Of a DNA stretch of 64,000 bases, positions 43,440 to 53,411 are shown in pieces. The stretch lies in assembly GCF_002251295.1 (NCBI RefSeq), contig NZ_NPJA01000002.1, positions 1 to 64,000 of the forward strand, written 5' to 3'. This stretch comes from Prevotella sp. P5-50 (GTDB lineage Bacteria > Bacteroidota > Bacteroidia > Bacteroidales > Bacteroidaceae). A model generated the notes under the pieces. That model made no database searches and was not told the origin of the DNA. It saw only the letters and a program-made list of their open reading frames with translations. The number at the start of each line of letters is the position of its first letter. The first letter of the stretch is position 1. The translations under genes and the position numbers were made by a program.

Positions 43440-45434
43440 CTATTTCTTTTCTTTCACAAAACCATGACGGTAGGCATAGAGCAGCTGTCGGAGGTCGTCA
43501 ATCTGAGCACGCAGTTCGTCACCCTTGTCGGTATCTGCCACATGCATGCGATGGGTGGAGAGTTCGACCAACTGGGTTGTTGACTTGATGTCGGAACCTT
43601 TTCTGATAGCATCGGAAGCACTTGTGAAGGGTTCGTGTTGAACCAACTGGAATCCACGTGAGTGATAGACCAAGGTGTAGCCCGCAATACCTGTCTCGCT
43701 ATGATACGCCTCGGAGAATCCTCCATCGATGACCATCAGTTTGCCATTGGCTTTGATGGGGTTCTCACCTTTGGAGGCATGGACGGGAACGTGGCCGTTG
43801 ATGATGTGGCGGTTGGGGCCTGCCACACCGAATGCATCAAGGATGCGGTCGCATACTTCTTCGGAGTCGCGCAACTGGAAATAGTAGCCTTTCTCCTCTT
43901 TATAGGTCTCGCAGTCAGTAAGGAAATAACGCTCAAACGTAGCCATCTTTGATTTGTCAAACAAGGGTGAGTCTTTACCACACCAAAGATAGAGAAAATA
44001 GTCGATGGCGTACTGGCGAAGTTCCGGCTCTGTATCGCTATTGAATGCAGAACGGATGAGCATGCCCAAGCGTGTCATCAGTTCCATACCGCTGTAATGC
44101 TCTCCATGATAGAGTGCAACGCTCTTCAGCGAACCGTCAGCATTGAGCGGACAGGAGGCGTGAAACAGCAGGTTGTGGTTGCTGATATTGTACATGCAAC
44201 CATGTGACAGGAGCATCTTGACGTGCTTGTGGAGCTTCTCGCTGACTTGAAACGAGTGGTGGAGCTTCTCCATCAACTGTGTCTCTTCGGGAGTCAGTTC
44301 GAATGTCGGTTGACAGTCGGGACCTGATACGATAGTGGGGAAGAGGCAGGAAGTCATGGGGTAAGCGGTGTTGCCGATGGTGCAGGTGGCGTGAGCATAG
44401 TCAATCGCTTCGAGCAGGCAACGGTCCTGCATTGCCCATTCAGTGCGGCGCTTGAAGATGGTAGCTTCTGTTTTGAACTGTATGACGGTGATGGCCTTGT
44501 GCATCAATGCCGTGAGGCGCATGGTCTTTTCATCGAGGTGGGAACCTTTCAGAAGTTTGGGTTTGAACTCTTTGCAGGGATCGTCGCCGTAGGTCTCCAT
44601 GGCAAAGGTTGCCAATGGTACGAGGTTGATGCCGTAGCCCTCTTCGAGAGTGGCTAAGTTGGCGTAGCGCAACGAAAGGCGCAGCACATTGCAGATACAG
44701 GCATCGTTGCCGGCAGCAGCGCCCATCCATAGAATATCGTGGTTGCCCCACTGGATGTCCCAGGAATGGTAATGGCGCATGGTGTCGAGGATGATGTGGG
44801 CACCGGGGCCTCGGTCGAAGATGTCGCCCAGGATGTGTAATTGGTCGATGGCGAGTCGCTGGATGACGTGGCAGAGGGCGATGATGAAGTCGTCGGCACG
44901 TCCTGTAGAAATAATCGTATCTACAATCACGGTGACGTAGGCAGCCTTGTCAGTATCGTCGGTACGCTCATGAAGCAGTTCTTCGATGATGTAAGAGAAA
45001 TCGGGAGGCAGCGATTTTCTAACCTTAGAACGTGTGTATTTGCTGCTGACGTCGCGGCAAACAGCCACCAACCGATGGATGGTGATATGGTACCAGTCCT
45101 CCAGATCGGATTCAGCGGCTTTGATGAGTTCGATTTTCTGTTCGGGATAATAGATGAGCGTGCACAGTTCTCGCTGTTCTTTGTCGCGGATGTCGCCGGC
45201 AAAGAGTTCGCCCACCTTACGCTTGATATTTCCAGATGCGTTTTTCAAAACATGCTGGAAAGCCTCGCTCTCACCGTGTAAGTCGGCAAGGAAGTGTTCT
45301 GTGCCCTTGGGGAGATTGAGTATTGCTTCAAGGTTAATGATTTCCGTCGATGCTGCCGCAACAGTAGGGAAACTGTTGGACAGGAGTTGCAAATAGTGCA
45401 TGTCGCGACGGAGGGTAACGGATTCTTTCGTCAT
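43440..45434 (-). CDS. fbp: Fructose-1,6-bisphosphatase, class III
   Basis: A 664-residue protein of the Firmicutes-type class III FBPase family, a metallophosphatase fold unrelated to class I. Metal-site motifs are FLADLHGESEAF near residue 48, LGDIFDRGPGAH, WGNHDILWMGA and INGHVPVHASKGENP. It hydrolyses fructose-1,6-bisphosphate to fructose-6-phosphate in gluconeogenesis. The length is typical. It overlaps the glycosyltransferase-like gene upstream by four bases (ATGA). Confidence 0.94.
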   Translation of the reverse strand: MTKESVTLRRDMHYLQLLSNSFPTVAAASTEIINLEAILNLPKGTEHFLADLHGESEAFQHVLKNASGNIKRKVGELFAGDIRDKEQRELCTLIYYPEQKIELIKAAESDLEDWYHITIHRLVAVCRDVSSKYTRSKVRKSLPPDFSYIIEELLHERTDDTDKAAYVTVIVDTIISTGRADDFIIALCHVIQRLAIDQLHILGDIFDRGPGAHIILDTMRHYHSWDIQWGNHDILWMGAAAGNDACICNVLRLSLRYANLATLEEGYGINLVPLATFAMETYGDDPCKEFKPKLLKGSHLDEKTMRLTALMHKAITVIQFKTEATIFKRRTEWAMQDRCLLEAIDYAHATCTIGNTAYPMTSCLFPTIVSGPDCQPTFELTPEETQLMEKLHHSFQVSEKLHKHVKMLLSHGCMYNISNHNLLFHASCPLNADGSLKSVALYHGEHYSGMELMTRLGMLIRSAFNSDTEPELRQYAIDYFLYLWCGKDSPLFDKSKMATFERYFLTDCETYKEEKGYYFQLRDSEEVCDRILDAFGVAGPNRHIINGHVPVHASKGENPIKANGKLMVIDGGFSEAYHSETGIAGYTLVYHSRGFQLVQHEPFTSASDAIRKGSDIKSTTQLVELSTHRMHVADTDKGDELRAQIDDLRQLLYAYRHGFVKEKK

Positions 45435-46534
45435 ATCTTCAGATGGTTTTTGATTTGTCGTTCTATGTTTCGGGTGACGCGGTCGTTGAGTGGGGGGAAT
45501 GGCATGAATCCTTCGTCGAAGCCGGTTTCCTCAACCATGACCTGCATCAGGCGTCTGGCGCTTTTCAGCAGCCGGAGTTCTTCTAAACTCTCTGTGAGTT
45601 TCTCTTCGTTGCAGTCGTGTTCGCGTAATTCTTTGTCGAGTTCGCATAGGTGACAGACAGTTAGTTTGTTACGGGATATGAGACGATGCAACAGTCGGAA
45701 GGTTTCTATCAGTCGTTTGTTTTCGCTGGTGAAACTCATTCCGATGGTTTCTTCTATTCCCTTTGACGGTTGGTAGTGGTCGGGAAAGAAGGGGTGCGAC
45801 TTCATTTCGTCGAAGTGAGGGCAATCGCATTGCAGGATACGAAGTCCTCTGTCTATCAGCTGTTCAATTTGCTCCTGCTGTGCATAACAGCGGATCTGGC
45901 GCCACCCTTCTTCGTCAAGGTGTGGCGGCGTGTGTGATGCCGGCAGATTAAGCCAGCGGATATCTTGGGTGATTCCAGCCTTGATGGCCAGTCGGAGTGT
46001 TGACAAGGTTTCCGGTTGCATCAGTTCGATGGTATTGCTGTCCATGATGCGTCGGTAGATCTGTGTCAGTTGTCGGAGTGTTTCTTCGGCTGTGATGGAA
46101 CAGGTGATAATGGGGTTGCGCACAATGATGATGCGTTTGTTCCAGTTTAGTTTGCGCAGACACTCTTCTTCCATGGCTCCCTCCACAACGATGGCATATG
46201 CCTGACTGATGATGCGGTGTTGGAACAGTAAGGCTTTAGGGAGCTTCTCTTTCCAATACCGCTGGTTGAAAAACCAAGGTTCCAACTGTCCGTGGGGAGA
46301 GACGACCAAGCGAATGGCCTTGGTGCGAGCTTTGGTAAAAAGTCTGGCAGTCGATGTACGCCAGCATCCGTGTATGTGGAGGATGTTGATGTCTGCCATC
46401 TGGAGTATTTTCAGCGCCTCCTGGCAGTCTGTGGCGAAGAACATCGCAGTCTCATGTGAAGACACTCTTGACAGCATGGCGATATATTGGGCGGTCATGC
46501 TGTCTGTCTTGTCGAAGTAGTGTAGGATATTCAT
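45431..46534 (-). CDS. Glycosyltransferase-like protein with an unusual C-terminal half
   Basis: A 367-residue protein. Residues 1-160 follow the GT-B N-terminal (acceptor) domain: ILHIHGCWR, VVSPHGQLEPWFFNQRYWK and IIIVRNPIIT. The usual nucleotide-sugar domain with its E-x7-E motif is absent. Residues 165-367 are helical and charged (QQEQIEQLIDRGLRILQCDC, LHRLISRNKLTVCHLCELDK) and I do not recognise them. It may be a non-catalytic relative or a regulatory fusion. It lies between a membrane GT2 enzyme and fbp. Confidence 0.6.
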   Translation of the reverse strand: MNILHYFDKTDSMTAQYIAMLSRVSSHETAMFFATDCQEALKILQMADINILHIHGCWRTSTARLFTKARTKAIRLVVSPHGQLEPWFFNQRYWKEKLPKALLFQHRIISQAYAIVVEGAMEEECLRKLNWNKRIIIVRNPIITCSITAEETLRQLTQIYRRIMDSNTIELMQPETLSTLRLAIKAGITQDIRWLNLPASHTPPHLDEEGWRQIRCYAQQEQIEQLIDRGLRILQCDCPHFDEMKSHPFFPDHYQPSKGIEETIGMSFTSENKRLIETFRLLHRLISRNKLTVCHLCELDKELREHDCNEEKLTESLEELRLLKSARRLMQVMVEETGFDEGFMPFPPLNDRVTRNIERQIKNHLKI

Positions 46535-46597
46535 GAGACGTAAACTTGATTTGAAGTTTGAAAATTGTGATAATAGGCTGTGTGTGCTTCTCTGAAA

Positions 46598-47827
46598 TTA
46601 TTTTCGGATAAAATCAAAGCGGTCGGCTCGCCGATGCCGCCACATCAACCATGCGTTTTGCCAGACGGTTCGCACTTCAAGCCATGGTGCCTTCCACCAG
46701 GAGATGTGTTCGTCAAACTGTCTGCAGGTGCTGAGGAAGATGGTCAGTCGCGTTACCAATGTCAGCAGAAGGGCTATGGTGGCAGCAACGGTCACGACGA
46801 GGTTTGATGCGGATATGGCATAGGCAAGCGCTGCCATGGGAAGCAGCCATCCCAGATGGAGCATCCATTGGTCGGTGTTGCAGAGCAATCGATGTCGTAA
46901 TCCGCGCTTCATCAGCGTGCGACTCTCTAAATAGTAGAGATGGTCGTAAAGCCACGTCTTGTCAGCAGGGCAACGCTGACAGAGCTGCGCTTGAAAGTCA
47001 TAGACAAAAGCGGTGCGGTCTGGTGTTGCCATCTCGTTGACAATGAAGTCGTATTCTCCCCGAAGATGAACCAGGTTGTGGAGAAATCCCTTTTGTTGGA
47101 TAAAGTCTGATTTACGGAACATCAGATTGCAGCCGATGTTACGATAGGCAATTCCGTTTTTGATGCGATGCAGTTGGTAACACAGCGTGTTGAGGCGGTC
47201 ATAGCGCCAATAGGCAGGAGTGTCGGCATCATAACTGGTGTAGCCCATGACCAGGTCTTTGTCGTCGGTTGCGTGTTCCGCCATGGTTGCCAACCAGCGG
47301 TTGCCTGTGGGTTTGCAGTCTATGTCGGTTATCAATATCCAATCGCCCTTTGAGGCCTTGACGGCCATGGTAAGCGAGAGTTTCCTGCGACTGATGTAAT
47401 GGCTTGATTCGGGAATGAAAGTGGTGTAGAGCCGTGGATATTTAGCTTTTGCACGCGTAAGCACGTCTTGTGTATCATCCGTTGATGATTCATCGACAAT
47501 GATGACCTCCCATTTTCCCCGGTACTGTTGTTCCAAGAGTTGGGGCAGTCTTTCTTCCAATTCACAGGCATTGTCGTGTACGGCCAGGACAATGGAAACA
47601 AACGGTAGTGCGGAGGTTGCCCCTGTTGGGGTATGAACCTCCGTCGTCTCTGTAGAATCACTATTGCAGGTGCTTTCATCGACATCGTTCTCCGAGGCAT
47701 TCTGTATGTCGTCAGCCATTTTGATACGGGGACGTCTTGCCATGCTGCTGAACCAAGGAGAGATGAGGGCCAACAGCAATAGGAAAACAGATATTGCAAT
47801 AGAGAAATAGTCGAATGTGATAGTCAT
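46598..47827 (-). CDS. Membrane glycosyltransferase family 2
   Basis: A 409-residue protein with an N-terminal membrane helix (FSIAISVFLLLLALISPWF), a GT2 catalytic domain with FVSIVLAVHDN, VIIVDESSTDD and ILITDIDCKPTGNRW (the DxD metal site), and C-terminal membrane helices (MLHLGWLLPMAALAYAI, LVVTVAATIALLLTLV). This is the layout of processive or membrane-associated glycosyltransferases acting on polysaccharide at the inner membrane. The sugar is unknown. It is 30 bases downstream of lysA. Confidence 0.85.
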   Translation of the reverse strand: MTITFDYFSIAISVFLLLLALISPWFSSMARRPRIKMADDIQNASENDVDESTCNSDSTETTEVHTPTGATSALPFVSIVLAVHDNACELEERLPQLLEQQYRGKWEVIIVDESSTDDTQDVLTRAKAKYPRLYTTFIPESSHYISRRKLSLTMAVKASKGDWILITDIDCKPTGNRWLATMAEHATDDKDLVMGYTSYDADTPAYWRYDRLNTLCYQLHRIKNGIAYRNIGCNLMFRKSDFIQQKGFLHNLVHLRGEYDFIVNEMATPDRTAFVYDFQAQLCQRCPADKTWLYDHLYYLESRTLMKRGLRHRLLCNTDQWMLHLGWLLPMAALAYAISASNLVVTVAATIALLLTLVTRLTIFLSTCRQFDEHISWWKAPWLEVRTVWQNAWLMWRHRRADRFDFIRK

Positions 47828-47857
47828 AGTCCTTTGATGATGAGAGTGTTATGGTGT

Positions 47858-49018
47858 TTATAGATCTTCGCTCATGTAGCTTTTCGGCAGTTGGCGGCAA
47901 TTGTATTGTGAAGCCATGATTTCTCCATAAGCTCCAGCAGACCGGATGGCAATCAAGTCACCACGATGGCATTTGTTGAGGTCTATCTGTTTGGCAAATA
48001 CGTCGCTTGACTCACAGATTGGTCCTACCACATCGTAGGTGTCGGCAGGTTCGTCGCTCGAAATGTTCTCTATCTTATGATAGGCTTGATAGAGGGCAGG
48101 GCGGATGAGGTCTGTCATTCCAGCGTCGATGATGGCAAACTGCTTGACGGCGCCTTGTTTTATATATAAGGTACGCGCGATGAGCGTTCCACATTGTGCG
48201 ACTACGGCACGACCTAACTCAAAATGTAGGGTTTGTCCTGGACGCAAGCGCAACTTTTTGGCATATACGTTGAAATAATCCTGGAAATTGGGAATGGGGA
48301 CTCGGTTGGGGTGTTGGTAGTCGATGCCGAGACCTCCGCCCACGTTGACGTTTTCTATCTGGATGTGGTGTTTTTCCAGTAGGTCCTGCAGTTCGTTGAT
48401 TCTGTTGCAGAGCGCTTCAAAATCGCCCATGTCGAGGATCTGGCTTCCGATGTGGAAATGGAGGCCTACAAATTTCACGTTGTTGAGTTTGGCAGCTTCT
48501 TCGATGCTTGCCAGCATGTCGTCCATGGCAATACCGAATTTATTTTCAGCCAGTCCGGTGGTGATATTGGCATGGGTGTGTGCTCCTACGTTAGGATTGA
48601 TGCGAAGGGCAATGCGAGCCACCTTTCCCTTGGCGGCAGCCAGTTCGTTGATAACCTCTAATTCGGCAATACTCTCCACGTTGAAAGCGAAAATATCTTT
48701 GTCGAGTCCGAGGTTGATCTCCCAGTCGCTCTTTCCTACGCCCGCATAGACAATTTTAGAGGCAGGGAATCCTGCTTTGAGAGCTGCTTCTATTTCGCCG
48801 CCACTCACGCAGTCGGCTCCCAGTCCAGCCTCTCTGATGATGCGGAGCAGGTATGGGTTTGCATTAGCTTTTACGGCATAGTGTACGCAGAAACCTTCAT
48901 GTCGCATAGTCTCTTGACAGATGGTCTGAAGAGTCTTGCGCAACAGTTCTGTGTCATAGTAGTAGAAAGGGGTGCGGAGTTGTTGAAATTTATGGGTGGG
49001 AAATTGTCCTTTTGTCAT
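47858..49018 (-). CDS. lysA: Diaminopimelate decarboxylase
   Basis: A 386-residue fold-III PLP enzyme with the PLP Lys50 in VHYAVKANANP, HIGSQI, GGGLGIDY, and CESSDVFAKQ with the active-site Cys. It converts meso-diaminopimelate to lysine, the last step of the pathway. It lies 74 bases downstream of lysC, the first enzyme, with a hairpin in the gap. Confidence 0.95.
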   Translation of the reverse strand: MTKGQFPTHKFQQLRTPFYYYDTELLRKTLQTICQETMRHEGFCVHYAVKANANPYLLRIIREAGLGADCVSGGEIEAALKAGFPASKIVYAGVGKSDWEINLGLDKDIFAFNVESIAELEVINELAAAKGKVARIALRINPNVGAHTHANITTGLAENKFGIAMDDMLASIEEAAKLNNVKFVGLHFHIGSQILDMGDFEALCNRINELQDLLEKHHIQIENVNVGGGLGIDYQHPNRVPIPNFQDYFNVYAKKLRLRPGQTLHFELGRAVVAQCGTLIARTLYIKQGAVKQFAIIDAGMTDLIRPALYQAYHKIENISSDEPADTYDVVGPICESSDVFAKQIDLNKCHRGDLIAIRSAGAYGEIMASQYNCRQLPKSYMSEDL

Positions 49019-49048
49019 TGTGTTGTCTATTTTGCATTTCAGGCAATC

Positions 49049-49079
49049 GGGAGGAGCCTTAGTAGAGAGGTCTCCTCCC
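49049..49079 (-). other. Hairpin between lysC and lysA
   Basis: A perfect 8-bp stem (GGGAGGAG/CTCCTCCC) with a 15-base loop. No T run follows in the direction of transcription, so it is not a standard terminator. It may tune lysA expression or mark an mRNA processing site. Confidence 0.55.
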
Positions 49080-49092
49080 TTTGTCGTTGGTT

Positions 49093-50412
49093 TTACTTAT
49101 TGAATAAGGTATCACTTAAACTTTGAAGTGCACGTTTCTTATCTTCCTCGCGAATAAGGAATGAGATATTATAATTAGAACCACCATAGCTGACCATGCG
49201 AACAGGGATATTCTTCATGGCGTCGAGCGTCATGGTTTCGAATCCGATGTTTGACCAGTCGAGGTCACCTACCACACAGATGATGCACATGCCGGTATCT
49301 ACGGTTACTGTGCCGTATTTCTTGAGTTCGTCAACGATTTCTCCAAGGTGTGCGGAGTTGTCTATTGACATGGAAACTCCCACTTCTGACGTACAAACCA
49401 TGTCGATAGGAGTTTGGTAGCTCTCAAAGATTTCGAATACCTTGCGCAGGAAACCTGTTGCGAGGAGCATGCGGCTAGACTTGATCTTGATGGCGATGAT
49501 ATTGTCTTTTGCAGCAACAGCCTTGATTTTGCCATATTCAGTCTGGTTGGAAATGGTAGTACCTTCAGCCTCAGGATCCATCGTATTGAGCAGACGTACG
49601 GGGATTCCGGCATATTTTGCAGGTTGGATGCAGGTGGGGTGCAGGATTTTAGCACCGAAATATGCCAATTCAGCAGCCTCTTCGAAATGGAGGTGGTGTA
49701 CGGGTTCGGTCTTTTCAACGACACGTGGGTCGTTGTTGTGCATACCGTCAATATCTGTCCAGATCTGGATTTCCTCGGCGTTGATAGCTGCTCCGATGAG
49801 CGATGCAGTATAGTCAGAACCGCCACGTTGGAGGTTGTCTATCTCGCCATAGGCATTACGGCAGATGAATCCTTGGGTGATATATACCTGATTGTCAGGG
49901 TTCTTCTCCATGATGGCAGAGAGTTTCTCGCGGATGTAGGTGGGGTCAGGCTCCGAGTTTTTGTCGGTGCGCATGAAATCGAGTGCGTTGAGCAGTACAG
50001 CCTTGATACCTTGTTCTTTCATGTAGTTGACCACCATGTTGGTTGACATCATTTCACCTTGAGCCACAATGCTTTTCTCTTCAAACGAAGTGAAGAGCTC
50101 TTTGGTGAAGGAGCGCAGGTAGTTCATCTCCGATGCGATGAATTCACGGGTGTTTTGTTTCATCTCGTCGGTGGTGTAGAGTTCTTCAACATGCTTCATG
50201 TATTTCTTTTCAAGCATATTGATAACTTCGTTCGCTCCCTCCGGATTCTTCTTGTAGAGATAATCAGAGATTTCTATCAGAGAGTTTGTTGTTCCTGACA
50301 TGGCAGAGAGAACGATGAAAACGGGTTCGCCTGATTTCGTAACCAGGTTGACAACTTCCTTCATGCGGCTTGGTGAACCTACCGAAGTACCGCCAAATTT
50401 CATTACTTTCAT
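49093..50412 (-). CDS. lysC: Aspartate kinase
   Basis: A 439-residue monofunctional enzyme: KFGGTSVG (5-12), FICRNAYGEIDNLQRGGSDYTASL and IWTDIDGM in the kinase domain, then two ACT domains (about 300-439) that usually bind lysine or threonine for feedback control. It phosphorylates aspartate to start the lysine, threonine, methionine and DAP pathway. No homoserine dehydrogenase domain is fused. Confidence 0.95.
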   Translation of the reverse strand: MKVMKFGGTSVGSPSRMKEVVNLVTKSGEPVFIVLSAMSGTTNSLIEISDYLYKKNPEGANEVINMLEKKYMKHVEELYTTDEMKQNTREFIASEMNYLRSFTKELFTSFEEKSIVAQGEMMSTNMVVNYMKEQGIKAVLLNALDFMRTDKNSEPDPTYIREKLSAIMEKNPDNQVYITQGFICRNAYGEIDNLQRGGSDYTASLIGAAINAEEIQIWTDIDGMHNNDPRVVEKTEPVHHLHFEEAAELAYFGAKILHPTCIQPAKYAGIPVRLLNTMDPEAEGTTISNQTEYGKIKAVAAKDNIIAIKIKSSRMLLATGFLRKVFEIFESYQTPIDMVCTSEVGVSMSIDNSAHLGEIVDELKKYGTVTVDTGMCIICVVGDLDWSNIGFETMTLDAMKNIPVRMVSYGGSNYNISFLIREEDKKRALQSLSDTLFNK

Positions 50413-50454
50413 AGTGTATGTTTATTTTAATTTTGTTCTACTTTGTATTTTGCT

Positions 50455-51219
50455 TCAAACAGACAGGTCTTCTCGCACTTCATATCCGCTGTTGTATGTT
50501 TCCTGCGAACTGTCAGTATCGTCGGAGAGCATCATGATCTTGTTGTAATCGTCGGTAACCAGTTCGAGATGTTTTCCGCAGCAACGATAGACGATGCCAG
50601 GATAATCCTTCAGCAAAGGAATATTGTGGGTAGTCATTACCACGGACGTTCCTGTCTGTGTAACATTTCTCAGCAGCTGTATGATGTTGTTGGCTGTTTC
50701 TGGGTCAAGATTGCCTGTTGGTTCATCGGCTATGATAACCTTAGGTTTGTTGAGAATGGCGCGTGCAATAGCGATGCGTTGCTGTTCTCCGCCGGAGAGT
50801 TCGTGAGGCATTCGCTCTGTTTTTTCTGTCATTTCAACGTCTTCAAGGACTTCGCTGATGCGCTGTTCGATTTCTTCCTTATCTTTCCATCCTGTAGCTT
50901 TGAGCACAAACTGCAGATTGTCGTGAACGTTTCTGTCGCTCAGGAGTTGGAAATCCTGGAAGATAATTCCCATCTGTCGGCGCAAGGCAGGTACGTATCT
51001 GCGTTTCAATTTGCGGATATCGTGGTTGAAAACCATGGCATTGTCTGCCTCGTCCAAGTCGAGTTCGAAGTAGAGTGTTTTGAGTAGTGTACTCTTTCCT
51101 GAACCTACACGACCGATGATGTAGATGAATTCGCCCTCGTTGACATGGAAATCCACATGTTCGAGTACGAGAGACCCGTCATCTTGGCGGATGGTGGCGT
51201 TTTTATAGTCTATCAGCAT
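50455..51219 (-). CDS. ftsE: FtsE-like ABC transporter ATPase
   Basis: A 254-residue ATPase with Walker [10 protein letters not shown] (36-44), signature LSGGEQQR (141-148) and Walker [11 protein letters not shown] (161-170). Overall similarity and [12 protein letters not shown] fit FtsE, which with FtsX controls septal peptidoglycan hydrolases. The C-terminal 30 residues ([15 protein letters not shown]...) are acidic and extra. No ftsX is adjacent. A MacB/LolD-like partner remains possible. Confidence 0.8.
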   Translation of the reverse strand: MLIDYKNATIRQDDGSLVLEHVDFHVNEGEFIYIIGRVGSGKSTLLKTLYFELDLDEADNAMVFNHDIRKLKRRYVPALRRQMGIIFQDFQLLSDRNVHDNLQFVLKATGWKDKEEIEQRISEVLEDVEMTEKTERMPHELSGGEQQRIAIARAILNKPKVIIADEPTGNLDPETANNIIQLLRNVTQTGTSVVMTTHNIPLLKDYPGIVYRCCGKHLELVTDDYNKIMMLSDDTDSSQETYNSGYEVREDLSV

Positions 51220-51240
51220 ATATGGAAGCTTTAAAAAGTT

Positions 51241-51888
51241 TTATTTCATAGTTCCTTTAGCCTTTTCTTGGCGGCGTTTTTTGTCCCAGTTGGGGTCATG
51301 GCGTTTTTGCAGTTCTGCTGCGACATCCTCGATGCGGAGTCCTTTGGCGGTAAGCATGACGAGGAGATGGTAGAGCAGGTCTGATGCCTCATAGACCAGG
51401 TGCTCGTCAGTACCGTTTGTGGCTTCTATTACTGTTTCAAGTGCTTCTTCTCCAACTTTTTGTGATATTTTGTTGATGCCTTTGTTGAAAAGGCTTGTAG
51501 TGTAAGATCCCTCAGGCATTTCCTTTTTGCGCTTGTCGATAAAATCCTGCAGTTCAGTGAGGAAAAGTATGGGACTTGTTTCGTTGTCTTCTCCCCAGCA
51601 GGTGTCGGTACCTGTGTGGCAGGTAGGTCCAACGGGATTGACTCTGACGAGGAGCGTGTCGTTGTCGCAATCGTTTTTGATGCTGACGAGATTGAGGAAA
51701 TGTCCAGACGTCTCACCTTTTGTCCAAAGGGTCTGACGGCTTCTGCTCCAGAATGTGACATGACCTGTTTCGATGGTTTTCTTATAGGCCTCTTCATTCA
51801 TGAAGCCGAGCATGAGCACGTTTTTTGTTGTTGCGTCCTGGATGATGGCAGGCACGAGGCCGTCCATTTTTTCAAAATCTATTTTCAT
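51241..51888 (-). CDS. hisIE: Bifunctional phosphoribosyl-AMP cyclohydrolase / phosphoribosyl-ATP pyrophosphatase
   Basis: A 215-residue fusion. The HisI half (1-105) has [17 protein letters not shown] and CHTGTDTC with metal cysteines. The HisE half (about 110-215) has [13 protein letters not shown] and [13 protein letters not shown]. These catalyse steps 2 and 3 of histidine synthesis. The ATG at 51888 overlaps the hisF stop by four bases; the frame reading further upstream inside hisF is an artefact. Confidence 0.96.
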   Translation of the reverse strand: MKIDFEKMDGLVPAIIQDATTKNVLMLGFMNEEAYKKTIETGHVTFWSRSRQTLWTKGETSGHFLNLVSIKNDCDNDTLLVRVNPVGPTCHTGTDTCWGEDNETSPILFLTELQDFIDKRKKEMPEGSYTTSLFNKGINKISQKVGEEALETVIEATNGTDEHLVYEASDLLYHLLVMLTAKGLRIEDVAAELQKRHDPNWDKKRRQEKAKGTMK

Positions 51889-52643
51889 AATCTTACTTTG
51901 ATGCCTTGTTGGTGTAAATACTGTTTGAGTGTCGGTATGGCGATTTCGCCGAAGTGGAAAACGCTTGCTGCGAGTGCTGCGTCTGAATGTCCTTCTATGA
52001 AAGTGTCGCGGAAGTGTTCCATCGCTCCAGCTCCTCCGCTTGCGATGACGGGTATGGAGAGGTTGTCTGTGAGTTGGCGCAGGGCTTCGTTGGCAAATCC
52101 TGTTTTTACTCCGTCGTGGTCCATACTTGTGAACAGGATTTCTCCTGCTCCGCGCTCTTGTGCTTCGTGTGCCCATTCAAAGAGGTTGTGTTCGGTGCGT
52201 TCTCTTCCGCCTTTGAGGTAGCAATGCCATCCGTCCTCATCGTTGCGAGCGTCGATGGCGCATACACAGACTTGAGAACCGAATCGGTTGGCAATATCTT
52301 CTATGAGTTTCGGATTTCGCAAGGCCGCACTATTGACGCTCACCTTGTCTGCGCCGGCATAGAGCAGGCGCTCCACATCGGCAAGTTCGTTGATGCCTCC
52401 GCCGACGGTGAAGGGGATATTGATTTCCTGTGCCACCCGTGTGACCATTTCTATAAAGGTCTTGCGCTCTTCGTAGGAGGCGGTAATGTCGAGGAAAACC
52501 AGTTCGTCGGCTCCTTGCTGGCTATATACTTTAGCCAGTTCCACAGGATCTCCTGCAGCTCTGAGGTTGACGAAATTGGTGCCTTTGACGGTTTGTCCGT
52601 CTTTTACGTCGAGGCAAGGTATGATTCGTTTGGCAAGTCCCAT
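51885..52643 (-). CDS. hisF: Imidazole glycerol phosphate synthase, cyclase subunit
   Basis: A 252-residue TIM barrel starting [19 protein letters not shown], with the two catalytic aspartates in CLDV and [12 protein letters not shown]. With HisH it forms IGP and AICAR from PRFAR and ammonia. Confidence 0.97.
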   Translation of the reverse strand: MGLAKRIIPCLDVKDGQTVKGTNFVNLRAAGDPVELAKVYSQQGADELVFLDITASYEERKTFIEMVTRVAQEINIPFTVGGGINELADVERLLYAGADKVSVNSAALRNPKLIEDIANRFGSQVCVCAIDARNDEDGWHCYLKGGRERTEHNLFEWAHEAQERGAGEILFTSMDHDGVKTGFANEALRQLTDNLSIPVIASGGAGAMEHFRDTFIEGHSDAALAASVFHFGEIAIPTLKQYLHQQGIKVRL

Positions 52644-52676
52644 ATTATTGAATATTCTCTTGTTGTTCTTATGTTG

Positions 52677-53411
52677 TCATTGTGCCGAGGCGTTATGGTA
52701 AGCCATGAGTTCTTTCATGTCGATACGTCCTTCGTAGATGGCTTTTCCAAAGACCACGGCAGGGATTCCTGCAGCGTCGAGTGCTTTGATGTCGTCGAGT
52801 GAGGATACTCCTCCGCTTGCGATGAGATGCAGTTGGGGGTAAGTCTCCATGATCTGACGATAAAGGTCAATGGCAGGCCCTTGTAGTGTTCCGTCTTTTG
52901 AGATCTCTGTACATAGTACGTATTTGACGCCTGCGTCGATGTAGCGTTTGAGGAAGGGAAGCAGCGGTTCTGCAGAGTCCTCTTTCCATCCGTTGATGCT
53001 AATCATTCCGTTGCGTACATCCGCTCCGAGAATCATGCGTTCAGCTCCGTATTTCTCCAGCCATGAGATGAAGAGTTCTGGATTTGTCACGGCAATGGAT
53101 CCTACGGTAACCATGCTTGCTCCATGACGGAATGCTTTCTCGATATCGTCGTCGGTTTTGATGCCTCCTCCAAAATCTACGGTGAGCTGTGTCTCTGTTG
53201 TGATATCCTGTAGTGCCTCCTTGTTGACGATATGTTTGGATTTTGCCCCATCGAGATCAACGACATGGAGGCGCTTGAAACCGAGTTTTTCAAATTCGGC
53301 AGCAACGTCGGCAGGCCGGTTGTGATAGACGGTCTTCTGGTTGTAGTCACCTTTGGTCAGTCGGACGCATTGTCCGTCGATGATGTCAATGGCAGGGATG
53401 AGTTCTATCAT
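52677..53411 (-). CDS. hisA: ProFAR isomerase HisA
   Basis: A 244-residue TIM barrel homologous to HisF: LIPAIDIIDGQCVRLTKGD with catalytic Asp8, VDFGGGIKTDDD, and CTEISKDGTLQGP with the second Asp. It lies between hisH (overlapping by four bases) and hisF (33-base gap). Confidence 0.97.
   Translation of the reverse strand: MIELIPAIDIIDGQCVRLTKGDYNQKTVYHNRPADVAAEFEKLGFKRLHVVDLDGAKSKHIVNKEALQDITTETQLTVDFGGGIKTDDDIEKAFRHGASMVTVGSIAVTNPELFISWLEKYGAERMILGADVRNGMISINGWKEDSAEPLLPFLKRYIDAGVKYVLCTEISKDGTLQGPAIDLYRQIMETYPQLHLIASGGVSSLDDIKALDAAGIPAVVFGKAIYEGRIDMKELMAYHNASAQ

Noticed and set aside
51889..52176. N-terminal extension of hisIE by 96 codons
   Set aside because: It lies entirely inside hisF in another frame, and HisI homology begins at the ATG at 51888.
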